Shown: positions 35,689 to 45,381, counted from the first letter of the stretch. The stretch: DNA of 64,000 nucleotides from Pseudodonghicola xiamenensis DSM 18339 (GCF_000429365.1 NZ_AUBS01000004.1:186001-250000), one strand, 5' to 3'. The notes: a model not told the origin generated them from the sequence alone. Made by a program: numbers and translations.

Positions 35689-36600
35689 ATGATCGCCATC
35701 GGCAACACCCCCCTGATCAAATTGTCCCGTCTCACCGGACCGGATCACGCCGACATCTATGTGAAATGGGAGGGGGCGAACCCCACCGGCAGCATGAAGG
35801 ACCGCATGGCGCTGTCGATGATCGAGGGCGCCGAGCGGAGGGGAGAGCTGAAACCCGGCGGGCGTGTCGTCGAATACACCGGCGGTAGCACTGGCAGCTC
35901 GCTGGCGATGGTCTGCGCCACCCGCGGCTACAAGGCGCATTTCGTGTCGTCGAACGGGTTTTCCGAGGAAAAGCTGCAAACCATGCGCGACTTCGGGGCT
36001 GAGGTCGAGATCGTCCATGCCGAGGGCGGGGTGCTGACCGCCGATGTGATCAACCGGATGATCGCCCGCGCGGGGGAGCTGACCGGGGAACCGGGCACCT
36101 TCTGGCCCGATCAGGTGAACAACATGGACAACAAGCTGGGCTATCACGGCATGGCGCAGGAAATTCTGGGCCAGTTGGACGGGCCGGTGGATGCCTTCGT
36201 CATGGCGGCGGGCGGCGGCGGCTGTATCTCGGGCAATGCCGAGGTGCTGAAGGCGCACAACCCCGACACCGAGGTCGTCGCGGTGGAGCCCTATTACGTG
36301 CGCAATGTCTCCGGCGGTGACACCAGTGGCACGCATAAGCTGGAAGGGATCGGCCTGTCCTTCGTGCCGAAGATCCTGCGGCTCGATCTGATCGACAGGG
36401 TGATCCCGGTGAAGGACGAAGATGCCTATCGGGGCGCCCGGTCGCTGGCCCGGCAGGAGGGGCTGCTGGGCGGGGTGACATCCGGCGCCAATATCTGGGC
36501 CGCGCTGCAGAAGGCCAGGGAGCTGGGACCGGGCAAGCGGGTTGTGACCGTGATCGTCGACACCGGTCTGCGTTACCTGAACGATGACCTCTATCGGTAG
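35689..36600 (+). CDS. PLP-dependent cysteine synthase family protein
   Basis: A 303-residue beta-family PLP enzyme related to O-acetylserine sulfhydrylase and cystathionine beta-synthase. It has GNTPLIKLSRL (residues 4-14), the Schiff-base lysine in NPTGSMKDRMALSMIEGAE, the substrate loop GGSTGSSLAMVCATRGYKAHF (in part), and the PLP phosphate loop AAGGGGCISG. This subgroup is shorter than CysK and carries a different substrate motif (TGGSTGS), so the exact amino acid product is uncertain. The start at 35689 gives the standard N-terminus; the earlier Met at 35650 lies inside the operator repeats. Divergent from HxlR. Confidence 0.85.
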   Translation: MIAIGNTPLIKLSRLTGPDHADIYVKWEGANPTGSMKDRMALSMIEGAERRGELKPGGRVVEYTGGSTGSSLAMVCATRGYKAHFVSSNGFSEEKLQTMRDFGAEVEIVHAEGGVLTADVINRMIARAGELTGEPGTFWPDQVNNMDNKLGYHGMAQEILGQLDGPVDAFVMAAGGGGCISGNAEVLKAHNPDTEVVAVEPYYVRNVSGGDTSGTHKLEGIGLSFVPKILRLDLIDRVIPVKDEDAYRGARSLARQEGLLGGVTSGANIWAALQKARELGPGKRVVTVIVDTGLRYLNDDLYR

Positions 36601-36604
36601 CGGT

Positions 36605-36832
36605 TCATAAATCCGGGGGGCCGGCCGGTTTCCTTGCCAAGCGGCTGGCGGCGTTCGACACGGCGGGTGAGTTCTGCGCGAGCTCTGCGATATCGCTGCC
36701 CCCGCGCAGCACTGCGGGCATTGGGACTGCGCTTTGTCTAGCCAGCCGGATGGCGATCTCAATCTGAGATTCCGCCATGGCGGCGACCGGCAGGTTCAGG
36801 CAGATCGCGCAAAAGGCTAACGCGTATCTCAT
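36605..36832 (-). CDS. Small hypothetical protein with signal peptide
   Basis: A 75-residue frame starting MRYALAFCAICLNLPVAAMAE, a plausible signal peptide ending AMA, followed by a helical IEIAIRLARQSA segment and a Pro/Ala-rich tail. No family recognised. It is tucked between the cysteine-synthase-like gene (convergent, four bases between stops) and trpE on the same strand. The ribosome site is unclear, so it may not be translated. Confidence 0.4.
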   Translation of the reverse strand: MRYALAFCAICLNLPVAAMAESQIEIAIRLARQSAVPMPAVLRGGSDIAELAQNSPAVSNAASRLARKPAGPPDL

Positions 36833-36895
36833 GGCGTGTTCCAAGGCGCGTGGCGGTTGAGGCCGGCGGCCGGCTATCGCCCTGAGGTCAAGTCT

Positions 36896-38407
36896 TCAGC
36901 GGTTACCGTTGCCCGAGAATCGTGCGGCATCGGCCGCGGCGCGGCGGATGGCGTTCGATTTGTGCACCGTTTCCATATATTCGCTGTCCGGGTCGCTGTC
37001 ATAGACGACACCGCCGCCGGCCTGGATATAGAGCTTTTGGTCTTTCACGATCGCCGTGCGTAGCGCGATGCACATGTCCATGTCACCGCCGGCGCTGAAG
37101 TACCCGACGCCGCCGCCGTAAAGGCCGCGCTTCTCGGGCTCCAGCTCGTCGATGATCTCCATCGCGCGGACCTTGGGTGCGCCCGAGACAGTGCCGGCCG
37201 GCATGCCGGCGAAGAAGGCGTCGAGTGCGTCCTTGTCCTCGGCCAGTTCACCCACCACGTTCGACACGATGTGCATCACGTGGGAATAGCGTTCGATGGT
37301 GAATTTCTCGGTCGGGCGCACGGTGCCGATCTTGGCCACGCGCCCCACATCGTTGCGCCCCAGATCGAGCAGCATCAGATGTTCGGCCAGTTCCTTCTGA
37401 TCGGCCAGCAGATCCGCCTCGAGCGCGCGATCCTCCTCGGGCGTGGCGCCGCGGGGGCGGGTGCCGGCGATCGGGCGGATGGTCACCTCGCGGCCGAAGA
37501 CGCGCACCAGTATTTCCGGGCTGGCGCCGACAACATGGAAACCGCCGAAGTTGAAATAGAACATGAAGGGCGACGGGTTGGTGCGCCGGAGCGAGCGGTA
37601 GAGCGCGAAGGGCGGCAGCGGGAAATCCTGCGTCCAGCGTTGTGCCGGCACCACCTGAAAGATATCGCCGGCCCGGATGTAATCCTTGGCCTTCTCCACC
37701 GCCGCCTTGTAGCTTTCGCGGGTGAAATTCGACTGTGGGTCCCCGCTCTCCTGCGCCTCGCCCAGTCCGCGGGATTCCGATGGCATGCCGCGATCGAGAT
37801 CGCGGACCGCATCCATCACCCGTTCTGCGGCTTGGGCATAGGCGGCCCGCGCCGACAGCCCGTCATTGGCCCAGGCGGGAGAGACCACGGTGACCTCGCC
37901 CTTGACGCCATCCAGAACGGCGACGACCGAGGGCCGCATCAGAACCGCATCGGGCAGGCCAAGCGGATCGGGGTTCACATTCGGCAGATACTCGATCAAC
38001 CGTACCATGTCATAGCCGAGATAGCCGAAGAGACCCGCCGCCGATTGCGGCAGATCCTCGGGCAGGTCGATCCGGCTTTCGGCGATCAGGGCGCGCAGGC
38101 TGGTCAGCGGATCGCTCGCCACGGGCTCGAACCCATCGGGGTCGAAACGCGCCTGTCGGTTGAGGAACGCCTGCTCGCCATTGCAGCGCCAGACCAGATC
38201 CGGCTTCATCCCGATGATCGAATAGCGCCCGCGCACCTCGCCGCCGGTGACCGATTCCAGCATGAAGGCATCCTTCTGCGCGCCGGTCAGTTTCAGCATC
38301 AGCGAAACGGGAGTGTCCAGGTCGGCGGCGAGCCGCATGTAGACGACCTGATTCTGCCCGGCCTCATAGGCGCGGGCGAAAGTTTCGAAATCGGGGGTGA
38401 GTGCCAT
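36896..38407 (-). CDS. trpE: Anthranilate synthase component I
   Basis: A 503-residue enzyme that turns chorismate plus ammonia (from TrpG) into anthranilate. The C-terminal chorismate-binding domain is clear: RPIAGTRPRGATPEEDRALE (about 331-350), LMLLDLGRNDVGRVA (about 362-376), HIVSNVVGEL, MPAGTVSGAPKVRAMEIIDE (about 416-435) and YGGGVGYFSAGGDMDMCIALRT (in part). The N-terminal FMLESVTGGEVRGRYSIIG includes the LLES-type tryptophan feedback site. It starts nine bases after the SurA/PpiD-type gene, so the two share an operon. It is separated from trpG by nine kilobases. Confidence 0.96.
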   Translation of the reverse strand: MALTPDFETFARAYEAGQNQVVYMRLAADLDTPVSLMLKLTGAQKDAFMLESVTGGEVRGRYSIIGMKPDLVWRCNGEQAFLNRQARFDPDGFEPVASDPLTSLRALIAESRIDLPEDLPQSAAGLFGYLGYDMVRLIEYLPNVNPDPLGLPDAVLMRPSVVAVLDGVKGEVTVVSPAWANDGLSARAAYAQAAERVMDAVRDLDRGMPSESRGLGEAQESGDPQSNFTRESYKAAVEKAKDYIRAGDIFQVVPAQRWTQDFPLPPFALYRSLRRTNPSPFMFYFNFGGFHVVGASPEILVRVFGREVTIRPIAGTRPRGATPEEDRALEADLLADQKELAEHLMLLDLGRNDVGRVAKIGTVRPTEKFTIERYSHVMHIVSNVVGELAEDKDALDAFFAGMPAGTVSGAPKVRAMEIIDELEPEKRGLYGGGVGYFSAGGDMDMCIALRTAIVKDQKLYIQAGGGVVYDSDPDSEYMETVHKSNAIRRAAADAARFSGNGNR

Positions 38408-38416
38408 GGTCTTGCC

Positions 38417-40261
38417 TTACTGGAAGTTCGCCTGGGCCGCGTTCAGCGCCCTTTGATCCACCGTAGGATGGGCCCGGAGCTGGGCATCCCGCGCGTAGGC
38501 GTTGAAAATCTGCTGCGCCAGCGACTGGTCGATCTGCTGCGCGATGCCTTTGCGCATCGCATCCAGATCCGGGGTCTCTTCGGGCGGCAGCACTTCGTTC
38601 AGGCGCACGATCTGCACCATCTGATCGCCGGGAATGATGCGGATTTCGCCAGGGGCCATGGTGAAGACCTGGGTCATCAGATCGGGTGAGCTGTCCTCGA
38701 GGAAGGCGGTGCGGGTCAGCCCGACCTCCTGCCGCACGGTCAGCCCGGCGCCGGCCAGATCGCCGGTGTCGCCCAGACCGTCGACGATGGATTGCGCCTG
38801 CGCGGCCAGCGCGGTGCGGGTTGCCTCGGCGGTCCAGCCTTCGACCACCCGGTCGCGGGCATCCTCGAAGGGCTCAGGGCGCGGCGGCAACAGCTTGTCG
38901 AGCTGCAGCGCGAACAGGCCACCGTCTTCAAGGAACTTGACCTCGGGGAAATCATCGGCGGTCACCTTCGAGGCCGCCGCGCGGAAAGCGTCATAGGCGG
39001 CCACACCGTCCGAACTTTCCGTGGTCCAGTCGATGGTTCCCAGTTCCATGTCGGTTTCGTCGGCCAGCTCCTTCAGGGTCGCGCCGCCGGCCAGCCGGTC
39101 GTTGATATCCTCGGCTTGCGCCTCGATCAGGCGGCGGGCGCGTTCCGAAGCGAGCTCGTCGCGCAGTTCGTCTCGGGCCTCCTCATAGGGGGTCGCCTGG
39201 GCGGCCAGCACGCCGTTCACACGGTAGAGCGCCGGGCCCAGGTTGCTGGGCAGCGGGCCGACCACATCATCGACGTTGGCGGCAAAGACGGCATCGGCCG
39301 CCTGGCCCAGATCGTCGCGCCCGAGATCGCCCATATCGACGTCGGACATCGCCAGACCGCGCTGGTCGACCAGTTGTTCGAACGTGGTGCCGCCGACCTC
39401 GATCTGCGCCATGGCGTCCTTGGCGGCCTGTTCGTCCGGGAAGACCAGCCGTTCGACCAGCCGGCGTTCGGGCGTGTTATAGTCGGCCTGACGCTCGTCA
39501 TAGAGCCGGCGGATTGAGGCTTCGTCGACATCGACCTGATCCAGAATCATCTCGGGCGTCAGCAGCGCATAGGTGATGCTCTTGGTCTCGGGCAGGGTGA
39601 ACTGATCGCCATGGGCCTCGTAATAGGCCTTCAGCCCGGCTTCGTCCGGCGCCGGCAGCGGATCGCTCAGCGCATCGGCTGTCAGCGTCGCGAAGGAAAA
39701 GCTGCGCCGGGCGCCGATGTAATCGACCAGGGCGTCGGTCATCGCCTGCGGCATCTTCACGCCGCCGACAATCGCGCTTTGGACCAGGGTCCGGGCGGCC
39801 TCGTGGCGCAGATCGGTCTCGAAATCGACATCGTTGAGGCCGGCTTGATCCAGCTGGAAGCGGTAGGTGTCGCGATCGAATTTCCCATCGGGCCCGTGAA
39901 AGGCCGGAATGGCGAGGATTTCCTTTTGCAGGGCCTCGTCGCCGATGCTGATGCCAAGCTGATCGACTTCATTGTCGAGCGAGGCCAGCGCGACGAGCTG
40001 CCCCAGCACCTGCTGATCCAGCCCCATGGCCTTGACCTGGCTCATCTGCAGCGCTTGACCGCCTTGCGCCTCGACGGCACGAATCTCGCGTTGCAGCTCC
40101 CGGGCATAGGCCTCGGTGCTGACGGTCTGATCGCCGACGGTGGCAACCGTGTGGGCGGTGCCGGTCAGATTGGTGGCGCCGAACCCCGCCAGACCCGCGA
40201 CTAGCAGACCCATCAGGATCCAGACAAAGGTTTTCGATAGCTCTTTGACCCGCGCGGCCAT
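38417..40261 (-). CDS. SurA N-terminal domain / PpiD-type peptidyl-prolyl isomerase
   Basis: A 614-residue periplasmic folding factor anchored by one N-terminal transmembrane segment (TFVWILMGLLVAGLAGFGATN, about residues 11-31), followed by a SurA-N-like part (TVATVGDQTVSTEAYARELQ, about 37-56; LASLDNEVDQLGISI) and PPIC-like repeats (about 240-500) with weak parvulin motifs. This is the PpiD-like chaperone found upstream of trpE in Rhodobacteraceae, which helps outer-membrane or secreted proteins fold. The start at 40261 is preferred because it places the membrane segment near the N-terminus and has GGGGG nearby. Co-transcribed with trpE (nine-base gap). Confidence 0.88.
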   Translation of the reverse strand: MAARVKELSKTFVWILMGLLVAGLAGFGATNLTGTAHTVATVGDQTVSTEAYARELQREIRAVEAQGGQALQMSQVKAMGLDQQVLGQLVALASLDNEVDQLGISIGDEALQKEILAIPAFHGPDGKFDRDTYRFQLDQAGLNDVDFETDLRHEAARTLVQSAIVGGVKMPQAMTDALVDYIGARRSFSFATLTADALSDPLPAPDEAGLKAYYEAHGDQFTLPETKSITYALLTPEMILDQVDVDEASIRRLYDERQADYNTPERRLVERLVFPDEQAAKDAMAQIEVGGTTFEQLVDQRGLAMSDVDMGDLGRDDLGQAADAVFAANVDDVVGPLPSNLGPALYRVNGVLAAQATPYEEARDELRDELASERARRLIEAQAEDINDRLAGGATLKELADETDMELGTIDWTTESSDGVAAYDAFRAAASKVTADDFPEVKFLEDGGLFALQLDKLLPPRPEPFEDARDRVVEGWTAEATRTALAAQAQSIVDGLGDTGDLAGAGLTVRQEVGLTRTAFLEDSSPDLMTQVFTMAPGEIRIIPGDQMVQIVRLNEVLPPEETPDLDAMRKGIAQQIDQSLAQQIFNAYARDAQLRAHPTVDQRALNAAQANFQ

Positions 40262-40345
40262 GGCGCCCCCTATTCTGGCAATGCCGTTTGTATCGGCGCC
40301 CTCAATACGACGGGCGCCGGAGGGGGGCAAGCTCAGATGCCCGCC

Positions 40346-41521
40346 TCAGAGTCGGAGTGCGGCCAGCCGGTCGATCATTTCCGCGATACCGGCGCGATCG
40401 GTGTTGGCGAAGGCGATGCGCAGATGCCGCATCCCTGAGGGATCCTGCGCCGGCACGAACATGCTGGCCGGCAGCGCGAGGATCGAGGCCGCGTGAACCA
40501 ACCGTTGCGCCAGCGCCTCGGAGGCCAGATCGAAGGGATGTTCGACATAGGCGAAATAGGCGCCCAGCCCCTTGAGCCGCCAGCCGTGATCGTCAAGCCG
40601 CGCGAAGCCCTGCGCCAGGGCGGCGCGCCGGGCCAGAATCTCGTCGCGTTCTCCCTTCACCCAATCGCCCAGGGTGCGAATGCCGGTCAGCGCCGCGAAC
40701 TGGCCCACCTGGCTTGGGCAGATCGTCACGGTATCGAGGTATTTCTCCACCTCCAGCAGCATCGCGGGGGAGGCGACCAGTGCACCGACCCGGTGGCCGG
40801 TCAGCCGATAGGCTTTCGAGAAGGAATAAAGATGCACCAGGGTGCGGTCCCAGTCGGGATCCGTAAATAGATCATGCGCGGCGCCGTCGCGGCTGTCGAA
40901 ATCGCGATAGGTTTCGTCGACGATCAGCTTGATGCCGCGCGCCTGAGCCAGATCATAGAAGGCGCGCAGGATGCCGGCGGGATATTCGGCACCGCTCGGG
41001 TTGTTCGGTGTCACCAGCACGATGGCCCGGGTGCGCGGGGTGATCAGCGCCGCCGCGCGGCCCGGATCGGGGATCAGATCGTCGCCGCAGGGCAGGGGCA
41101 GGGTGCTGACCCCGGCCATGTCCAGACACATCTTGTGGTTGAAATACCAAGGTGTCGGCAGGATCACTTCGTCGCCCTCGCCGGTCAGTGCGGCGATGGC
41201 AGCGCTAAAGGCCTGGTTGCAGCCCGAGGAGATCGCCACCTGGCCGGGCGCCACGGCGCCACCGTAAATCCCCGCGATCTGCGCTGCCAGGGCCGTGCGC
41301 AGCTCGGGCATGCCCAGCACCGGGCCGTACAGATGCGCCTGCGGGACGGTCAGGATGAATTCCGCCATCGCCTGGCGCAGCGCTTCGGGCGGCGGGTCGA
41401 TGGGGGCGGCTTGGCTGACATTGATCAGCGGCCGGTCGGCGGGGAAGGAAACGCCCTCGATCCAGCGGCGCGAGGCGACGATGGGGGCGGGAAAAGTGGC
41501 CTCGGTGCGGGTGGGCGACAT
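40346..41521 (-). CDS. Class I/II pyridoxal-phosphate aminotransferase
   Basis: A 391-residue fold-type I aminotransferase. Recognised by GPVLGMPELRTALA (about 77-90), QVAISSGCNQAF, the cofactor part VLVTPNNPSGAEYPAG (about 159-174), KLIVDETYRDFD and the Schiff-base lysine in LYSFSKAYRLTGHRVGAL (about 234-251), with the C-terminal arginine in HLRIAFAN. The substrate cannot be inferred with confidence; it belongs to the broad aspartate/aromatic-like group. The start at 41521 is chosen for its ATG and length; a TTG thirty bases upstream is possible. It is separate from the PpiD-type gene by 84 bases. Confidence 0.85.
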   Translation of the reverse strand: MSPTRTEATFPAPIVASRRWIEGVSFPADRPLINVSQAAPIDPPPEALRQAMAEFILTVPQAHLYGPVLGMPELRTALAAQIAGIYGGAVAPGQVAISSGCNQAFSAAIAALTGEGDEVILPTPWYFNHKMCLDMAGVSTLPLPCGDDLIPDPGRAAALITPRTRAIVLVTPNNPSGAEYPAGILRAFYDLAQARGIKLIVDETYRDFDSRDGAAHDLFTDPDWDRTLVHLYSFSKAYRLTGHRVGALVASPAMLLEVEKYLDTVTICPSQVGQFAALTGIRTLGDWVKGERDEILARRAALAQGFARLDDHGWRLKGLGAYFAYVEHPFDLASEALAQRLVHAASILALPASMFVPAQDPSGMRHLRIAFANTDRAGIAEMIDRLAALRL

Positions 41522-41640
41522 GGGGCTCGGGTCCTTGTTCGAGGGGCCCAAGCTGGGACCGGGCCCGCCTGTGCCCCTTGTTCTCTGTCCAAATGATCAA
41601 GTGTCGCCGGACGAACGGCCGCGCCGACGGCGGGTGCCGC

Positions 41641-42141
41641 TCAGTCGAGCGCGCGATAGGGCTTAACGTACTGCAGCGCGGTATCCCAAGGGAAGAAAAT
41701 CCAGGTGTCCTGGCTGACTTCGGTAATGAAGGTATCGACCTGTGCCCGCCCCTTGGGCTTGGCATAGACGGTGGCGACATGCGCTTCGGGCATCAGGGCG
41801 CGCACCACTTCCAGGGTGCGGCCGGAATCGACCAGATCATCGACGATCAGGATGCCTTCGCCCTTGCCGACGATATCCATGTCAGGCGACTTGATCACCA
41901 CCGGATCGCTCTGGGTCTGGTGGTCGTAGGATTTCACGCTGATGGTGTCGACGGTGCGGATATCAAGCTCGCGCGCGACGATCATCGCCGGCGCCATGCC
42001 GCCGCGGGTAATGGCCACGACCGCGCGCCAGCCGCCTTCTGGCGCGTGTCCCTGCAGCCGCCAGGCCAGCGCCCGCGCATCGCGGTGCAACTGATCCCAG
42101 CTGACGAGAAATCCCTTCTCATGCGGCAGCAAGTCGGTCAT
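41641..42141 (-). CDS. gpt: Xanthine-guanine phosphoribosyltransferase
   Basis: A 166-residue purine-salvage enzyme that converts guanine, xanthine or hypoxanthine plus PRPP to nucleotides. The PRPP-binding motif is [15 protein letters not shown] (residues 96-110), and the family parts [36 protein letters not shown] (in part) and [11 protein letters not shown] at the C-terminus are present. The protein is associated with the inner face of the membrane in E. coli. The gene is 25 bases after fabI on the same strand, so an operon is possible. Confidence 0.93.
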   Translation of the reverse strand: MTDLLPHEKGFLVSWDQLHRDARALAWRLQGHAPEGGWRAVVAITRGGMAPAMIVARELDIRTVDTISVKSYDHQTQSDPVVIKSPDMDIVGKGEGILIVDDLVDSGRTLEVVRALMPEAHVATVYAKPKGRAQVDTFITEVSQDTWIFFPWDTALQYVKPYRALD

Positions 42142-42166
42142 CGGCTTATTCCTCAGGCGGTTTGGC

Positions 42167-42973
42167 TCAGTTCTTGGCGATGTCGGGGGCGTCGACGGCC
42201 TTCATGCCGACGGCGTGATAGCCGGCGTCAACATGTAAAACCTCGCCGGTCACCCCTGCGCCCAGATCGGACAGAAGATAGAGCGCGGAATTACCGACAT
42301 CTTCGATCGTCACGTTGCGCCGCAGCGGTGAGTTATATTCGTTCCACTTCATGATGTAGCGGAAATCGCCGATGCCCGAGGCCGCCAGCGTCTTGATCGG
42401 TCCGGCCGAGATCGCATTGACGCGAATGCCGTCCTTGCCAAGGTCCTCGGCCAGATAGCGTACGCTCGCCTCGAGCGCTGCTTTGGCGACACCCATCACA
42501 TTGTAATGGGGCATAACCTTCTCGGCACCGTAATAGGTCAGCGTCAGCGCGGCGCTGCCTTCGGACATCATCTTTTCCGCCCGCTGCATCACCGCAGTGA
42601 AGGAATAGACTGAGATATCCATGCTCAGGGTGAAGTTGGCGCGGCTGGTGTCGACGTAGCGACCGCGCAGCTCGTTCTTGTCGGAGAAGCCGATGGCGTG
42701 AACGATGAAGTCCAGCTCACCCCATTTCTCCTTCAGCGCCTCGAACAAGGCGTCGATCGAAGCCTCGTCACCGACATCGCAGGGCAGGACGATTTCGCTG
42801 CCGAGTTGTTCGGCGAGTGGCATGACCCGCTTTTTCAGCGCGTCGCCCATGTAGGAAAAGGCCAGCTCAGCACCCGCGCCGGACAGCGCTTTGGCGATCC
42901 CCCAGGCGATAGATTTGTCATTGGCCAGGCCCATGATCAGGCCGCGCTTCCCGGCCAATAGTTGTGACGACAT
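42167..42973 (-). CDS. fabI: Enoyl-ACP reductase (NADH), FabI
   Basis: A 268-residue short-chain dehydrogenase that reduces trans-2-enoyl-ACP in each fatty-acid elongation cycle. The FabI nucleotide motif [21 protein letters not shown] (in part, residues 9-28), DYTYYGAEK-type active site ([21 protein letters not shown], in part, Tyr and Lys spaced as in FabI) and [16 protein letters not shown] are present. Triclosan-sensitive type by family. Start at 42973. Divergent from pdxH. Confidence 0.95.
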   Translation of the reverse strand: MSSQLLAGKRGLIMGLANDKSIAWGIAKALSGAGAELAFSYMGDALKKRVMPLAEQLGSEIVLPCDVGDEASIDALFEALKEKWGELDFIVHAIGFSDKNELRGRYVDTSRANFTLSMDISVYSFTAVMQRAEKMMSEGSAALTLTYYGAEKVMPHYNVMGVAKAALEASVRYLAEDLGKDGIRVNAISAGPIKTLAASGIGDFRYIMKWNEYNSPLRRNVTIEDVGNSALYLLSDLGAGVTGEVLHVDAGYHAVGMKAVDAPDIAKN

Positions 42974-43151
42974 CTTGATCCTCCGCCTGTCGAACGGTCT
43001 GGATCAGTCCTTTAGGCGATTGCCATTCTCGCTTCAAGGGCGTGCAGTCACCGCAGAAGTCCGATGTCACGCGCGAAGAAGCGCTTCGGTCAGGCTTGCC
43101 CGGCGCGCGGGAGCGTTCTAGTGTCCCGACATATTCCATGATGGGGATACC

Positions 43152-43757
43152 ATGGGCGACAGAAGCGGTATTTTTGCCGGCGATGATCCATTTGTCATCG
43201 CACGGCGGTGGCTTGCCGAAGCCGAGGCAAGCGAAGTGAACGACCCGAACGCGATTGCCATCGCTACGGTCGATGAAGAGGGGCTGCCGGATGTGCGGAT
43301 GGTCCTGCTGAAGGAGATCGAGGATAACGCCTTCGTCTTCTATACCAATTACACCAGCGCCAAGGCGCAGGAACTGGACCAGGCGGGCAAGGCGGCATTC
43401 GTCATGCATTGGAAATCGCTGCGCCGGCAACTGCGGGTGCGCGGGCTGATCACCAAGGAGGACGGGCCCAAGGCAGATGCCTATTATGCCTCCCGCTCGC
43501 TGAAAAGCCGGCTAGGGGCCTGGGCCTCGCGTCAAAGCCAACCGCTGGAAAGCCGCACGGCGCTGGTGGCAGAGGTCGCCAAGGTGACCGCGCGCTTCGG
43601 CACTAATCCGCCCAGACCGCCGTTCTGGGGCGGATATCGGCTTACGCCGGTGCAGATCGAATTCTGGGCCGATGGTGCCTTTCGCCTGCATGATCGTTTC
43701 GTCTGGCGCCGCCAGACGCCTGAAACAGCTTGGGAAATTCAGCGCTTGAACCCGTGA
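43152..43757 (+). CDS. pdxH: Pyridoxamine 5'-phosphate oxidase
   Basis: A 201-residue FMN enzyme that makes pyridoxal 5'-phosphate. The family parts [21 protein letters not shown] (in part), [17 protein letters not shown] (about 62-78), [33 protein letters not shown] and the C-terminal [16 protein letters not shown] are all present. Start at 43152. It serves the PLP enzymes of the region only in a general way. Confidence 0.95.
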   Translation: MGDRSGIFAGDDPFVIARRWLAEAEASEVNDPNAIAIATVDEEGLPDVRMVLLKEIEDNAFVFYTNYTSAKAQELDQAGKAAFVMHWKSLRRQLRVRGLITKEDGPKADAYYASRSLKSRLGAWASRQSQPLESRTALVAEVAKVTARFGTNPPRPPFWGGYRLTPVQIEFWADGAFRLHDRFVWRRQTPETAWEIQRLNP

Positions 43758-43911
43758 CGTCTGCGTTACGTGAATTGCAACGCCTTGAATTTTGGTGCGG
43801 AATTTTGGCCAATTCGACGTTTTGCGCTTGAAACTCTTCTTGGGTTTGTAGCAGACAGGCAGGCAAATCTCGAATATGTGCGTATAACGCAAGGACGCGG
43901 AAACAAAAGTA

Positions 43912-44502
43912 GTGGCGGAAGATCTGAGCAGCATGCAGCAAGTGGAAGGTCAGGTGAAATGGTTCGATCCGGCCAAAGGGTATGGCTTTGTGGTGTCGGA
44001 TCTGGGCGGACCGGATATCCTCCTGCACGTGAATGTACTGCGGAATTTCGGCCAGAGCTCGGTCGCTGACGGCTCCAGGATCGAGATTGTAACCCATCGC
44101 ACCGAACGTGGTGTGCAGGCGGTCGAGATCGTTTCGATCACCCCGCCGGCGCGGACCGAGGGGCCGGTGCTGTCCGATTTCAGTCATCTCGATATCGAAG
44201 AGCTGCATGGCCATCCGCTGGAACCGGCGCGGGTCAAATGGTTCGACAAGGCCAAGGGGTTCGGCTTTGCCAACGTCTTCGGCAGCGAAGAGGATGTGTT
44301 TTTGCATATCGAGGTGCTGCGCCAGTCCGGCCTGGCCGACCTGCAGCCGGGCGAAGCGCTGGCGATGCGGGTGATCGACGGGCGCCGCGGCCGCATGGCA
44401 GCCGAGGTTCTGGCCTGGGAGGCCGCGGTGGAGGCGCCCGCTACCCCTGCTGCCAGTGACGAGGCCGAGGAGCCCCGGGTGGAGAACGTCCAGGCGTCAT
44501 GA
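43912..44502 (+). CDS. Cold-shock protein with two cold-shock domains
   Basis: A 196-residue nucleic-acid-binding protein with two cold-shock domains: residues 9-75 (GQVKWFDPAKGYGFVVSD, with the RNP-type KGYGFV and DILLHVNVL) and 105-170 (RVKWFDKAKGFGFANVFG and DVFLHIEVL). The tandem layout is typical of Rhodobacteraceae. Such proteins act as RNA chaperones. The start is GTG at 43912, an ATG at 43933 being the alternative. A 154-base leader with direct repeats GAATTTTGG (43787 and 43800) precedes it, consistent with post-transcriptional control of cold-shock mRNAs. It overlaps the DUF192 gene by ATGA. Confidence 0.9.
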   Translation: MAEDLSSMQQVEGQVKWFDPAKGYGFVVSDLGGPDILLHVNVLRNFGQSSVADGSRIEIVTHRTERGVQAVEIVSITPPARTEGPVLSDFSHLDIEELHGHPLEPARVKWFDKAKGFGFANVFGSEEDVFLHIEVLRQSGLADLQPGEALAMRVIDGRRGRMAAEVLAWEAAVEAPATPAASDEAEEPRVENVQAS

Positions 44503-44963
44503 TCCGGCGTCTTGCCCTCGCGTCGATTCTGATCTGCGCTGCAGGTGCTGCGCTGGCGCAATGCCGGGCGGATCGGGTTGATCTGCGCGGCGATTGGGGG
44601 CAGGCGGGGTTTTCCGTCGAACTGGCCGTGACGCCGCAGCAACGCGCCCGCGGGCTGATGTATCGCCAGACCCTGCCGCGCGGCGCGGGGATGTTGTTCG
44701 TCTATGATCCGCCGCAACATGTTTCTTTCTGGATGAAGAACACCCTGATTCCGCTGGATATGCTGTTCCTCGACCGTCAGGGGGTGGTTCGGCGCGTGCA
44801 TAGTGATGCCACGCCCGGCGATCTGACCCCGATTGACGGTGGCGAGGGCATCTTTGCGGTGCTGGAAATCAATGCCGGGCTGGCGCGCCGCTATGGAATT
44901 GCGCCTGGCACGGTGATGCGCCATCCGATTTTTTCCCAAGGACCTGCCGTCTGGCCTTGTTAG
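44499..44963 (+). CDS. DUF192 family exported protein
   Basis: A 154-residue protein with a signal peptide (MIRRLALASILICAAGAALA, cleavage after Ala20) and a DUF192 domain: FSVELAVTPQQRARGLMYRQ (about 38-57), GMLFVYDPPQHVSFWMKNT (about 64-82), IPLDMLFLDRQGVVRRVH and VLEINAGLARRYGI. DUF192 proteins are periplasmic and of unknown role. It overlaps the cold-shock gene by ATGA, so the two are coupled, and is followed by tRNA-Pro 43 bases on. Confidence 0.88.
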   Translation: MIRRLALASILICAAGAALAQCRADRVDLRGDWGQAGFSVELAVTPQQRARGLMYRQTLPRGAGMLFVYDPPQHVSFWMKNTLIPLDMLFLDRQGVVRRVHSDATPGDLTPIDGGEGIFAVLEINAGLARRYGIAPGTVMRHPIFSQGPAVWPC

Positions 44964-45006
44964 GGCTTTTCAAATCCGATTGTCGCCGCTAGACAGGCGC
45001 ACGGTC

Positions 45007-45083
45007 CGGGGCGTGGCGCAGTCTGGTAGCGCACCTGTTTTGGGTACAGGGGGTCGTGAGTTCGAATCTCGCCGCCCCGACCA
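45007..45083 (+). tRNA. tRNA-Pro (anticodon UGG)
   Basis: A full cloverleaf can be drawn: acceptor CGGGGCG/CGCCCCG, anticodon stem CCTGT/ACAGG with loop TTTGGGT giving anticodon TGG and G37, T-arm GTTCGAATC, and encoded CCA (45081-45083). Length 77. UGG reads proline codons CCA, CCG and CCU. It follows the cold-shock/DUF192 pair. Confidence 0.96.
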
Positions 45084-45381
45084 TCCTTCTGAAATCGTCT
45101 GATCCAGCTCTCTCGCCTTGCTGTTTTTGCTTGCGGGCCGGGGTCGTGACCATCTTTCTCTCCACTTTGTCGATTTGCCTGAAATCTGGTCAACTTCGCT
45201 GCGCCTGCGGTGGCGATGGTGGGGCGATCCAGGTTTTTCCTTCTTGGAAAAGAGCTTCCGTCACCGGCTTCAGGCGAAGGGCGAGGTGCTGCCGCGCAGC
45301 ATTCCGTGGAGGAATCGTGAGCCATCCGCAGGGGGCTTGCAGGTCAACAGGGTTTTTGCCGCAGGACGGAAAAAAAATCCG
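45084..45381. other. Intergenic region after tRNA-Pro, no gene seen
   Basis: About 300 bases between tRNA-Pro and the nrdJ control region. The only structure is a short inverted repeat TTTTCC/GGAAAA (45235-45251). No frame has a start with ribosome site and family match. Confidence 0.5.
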
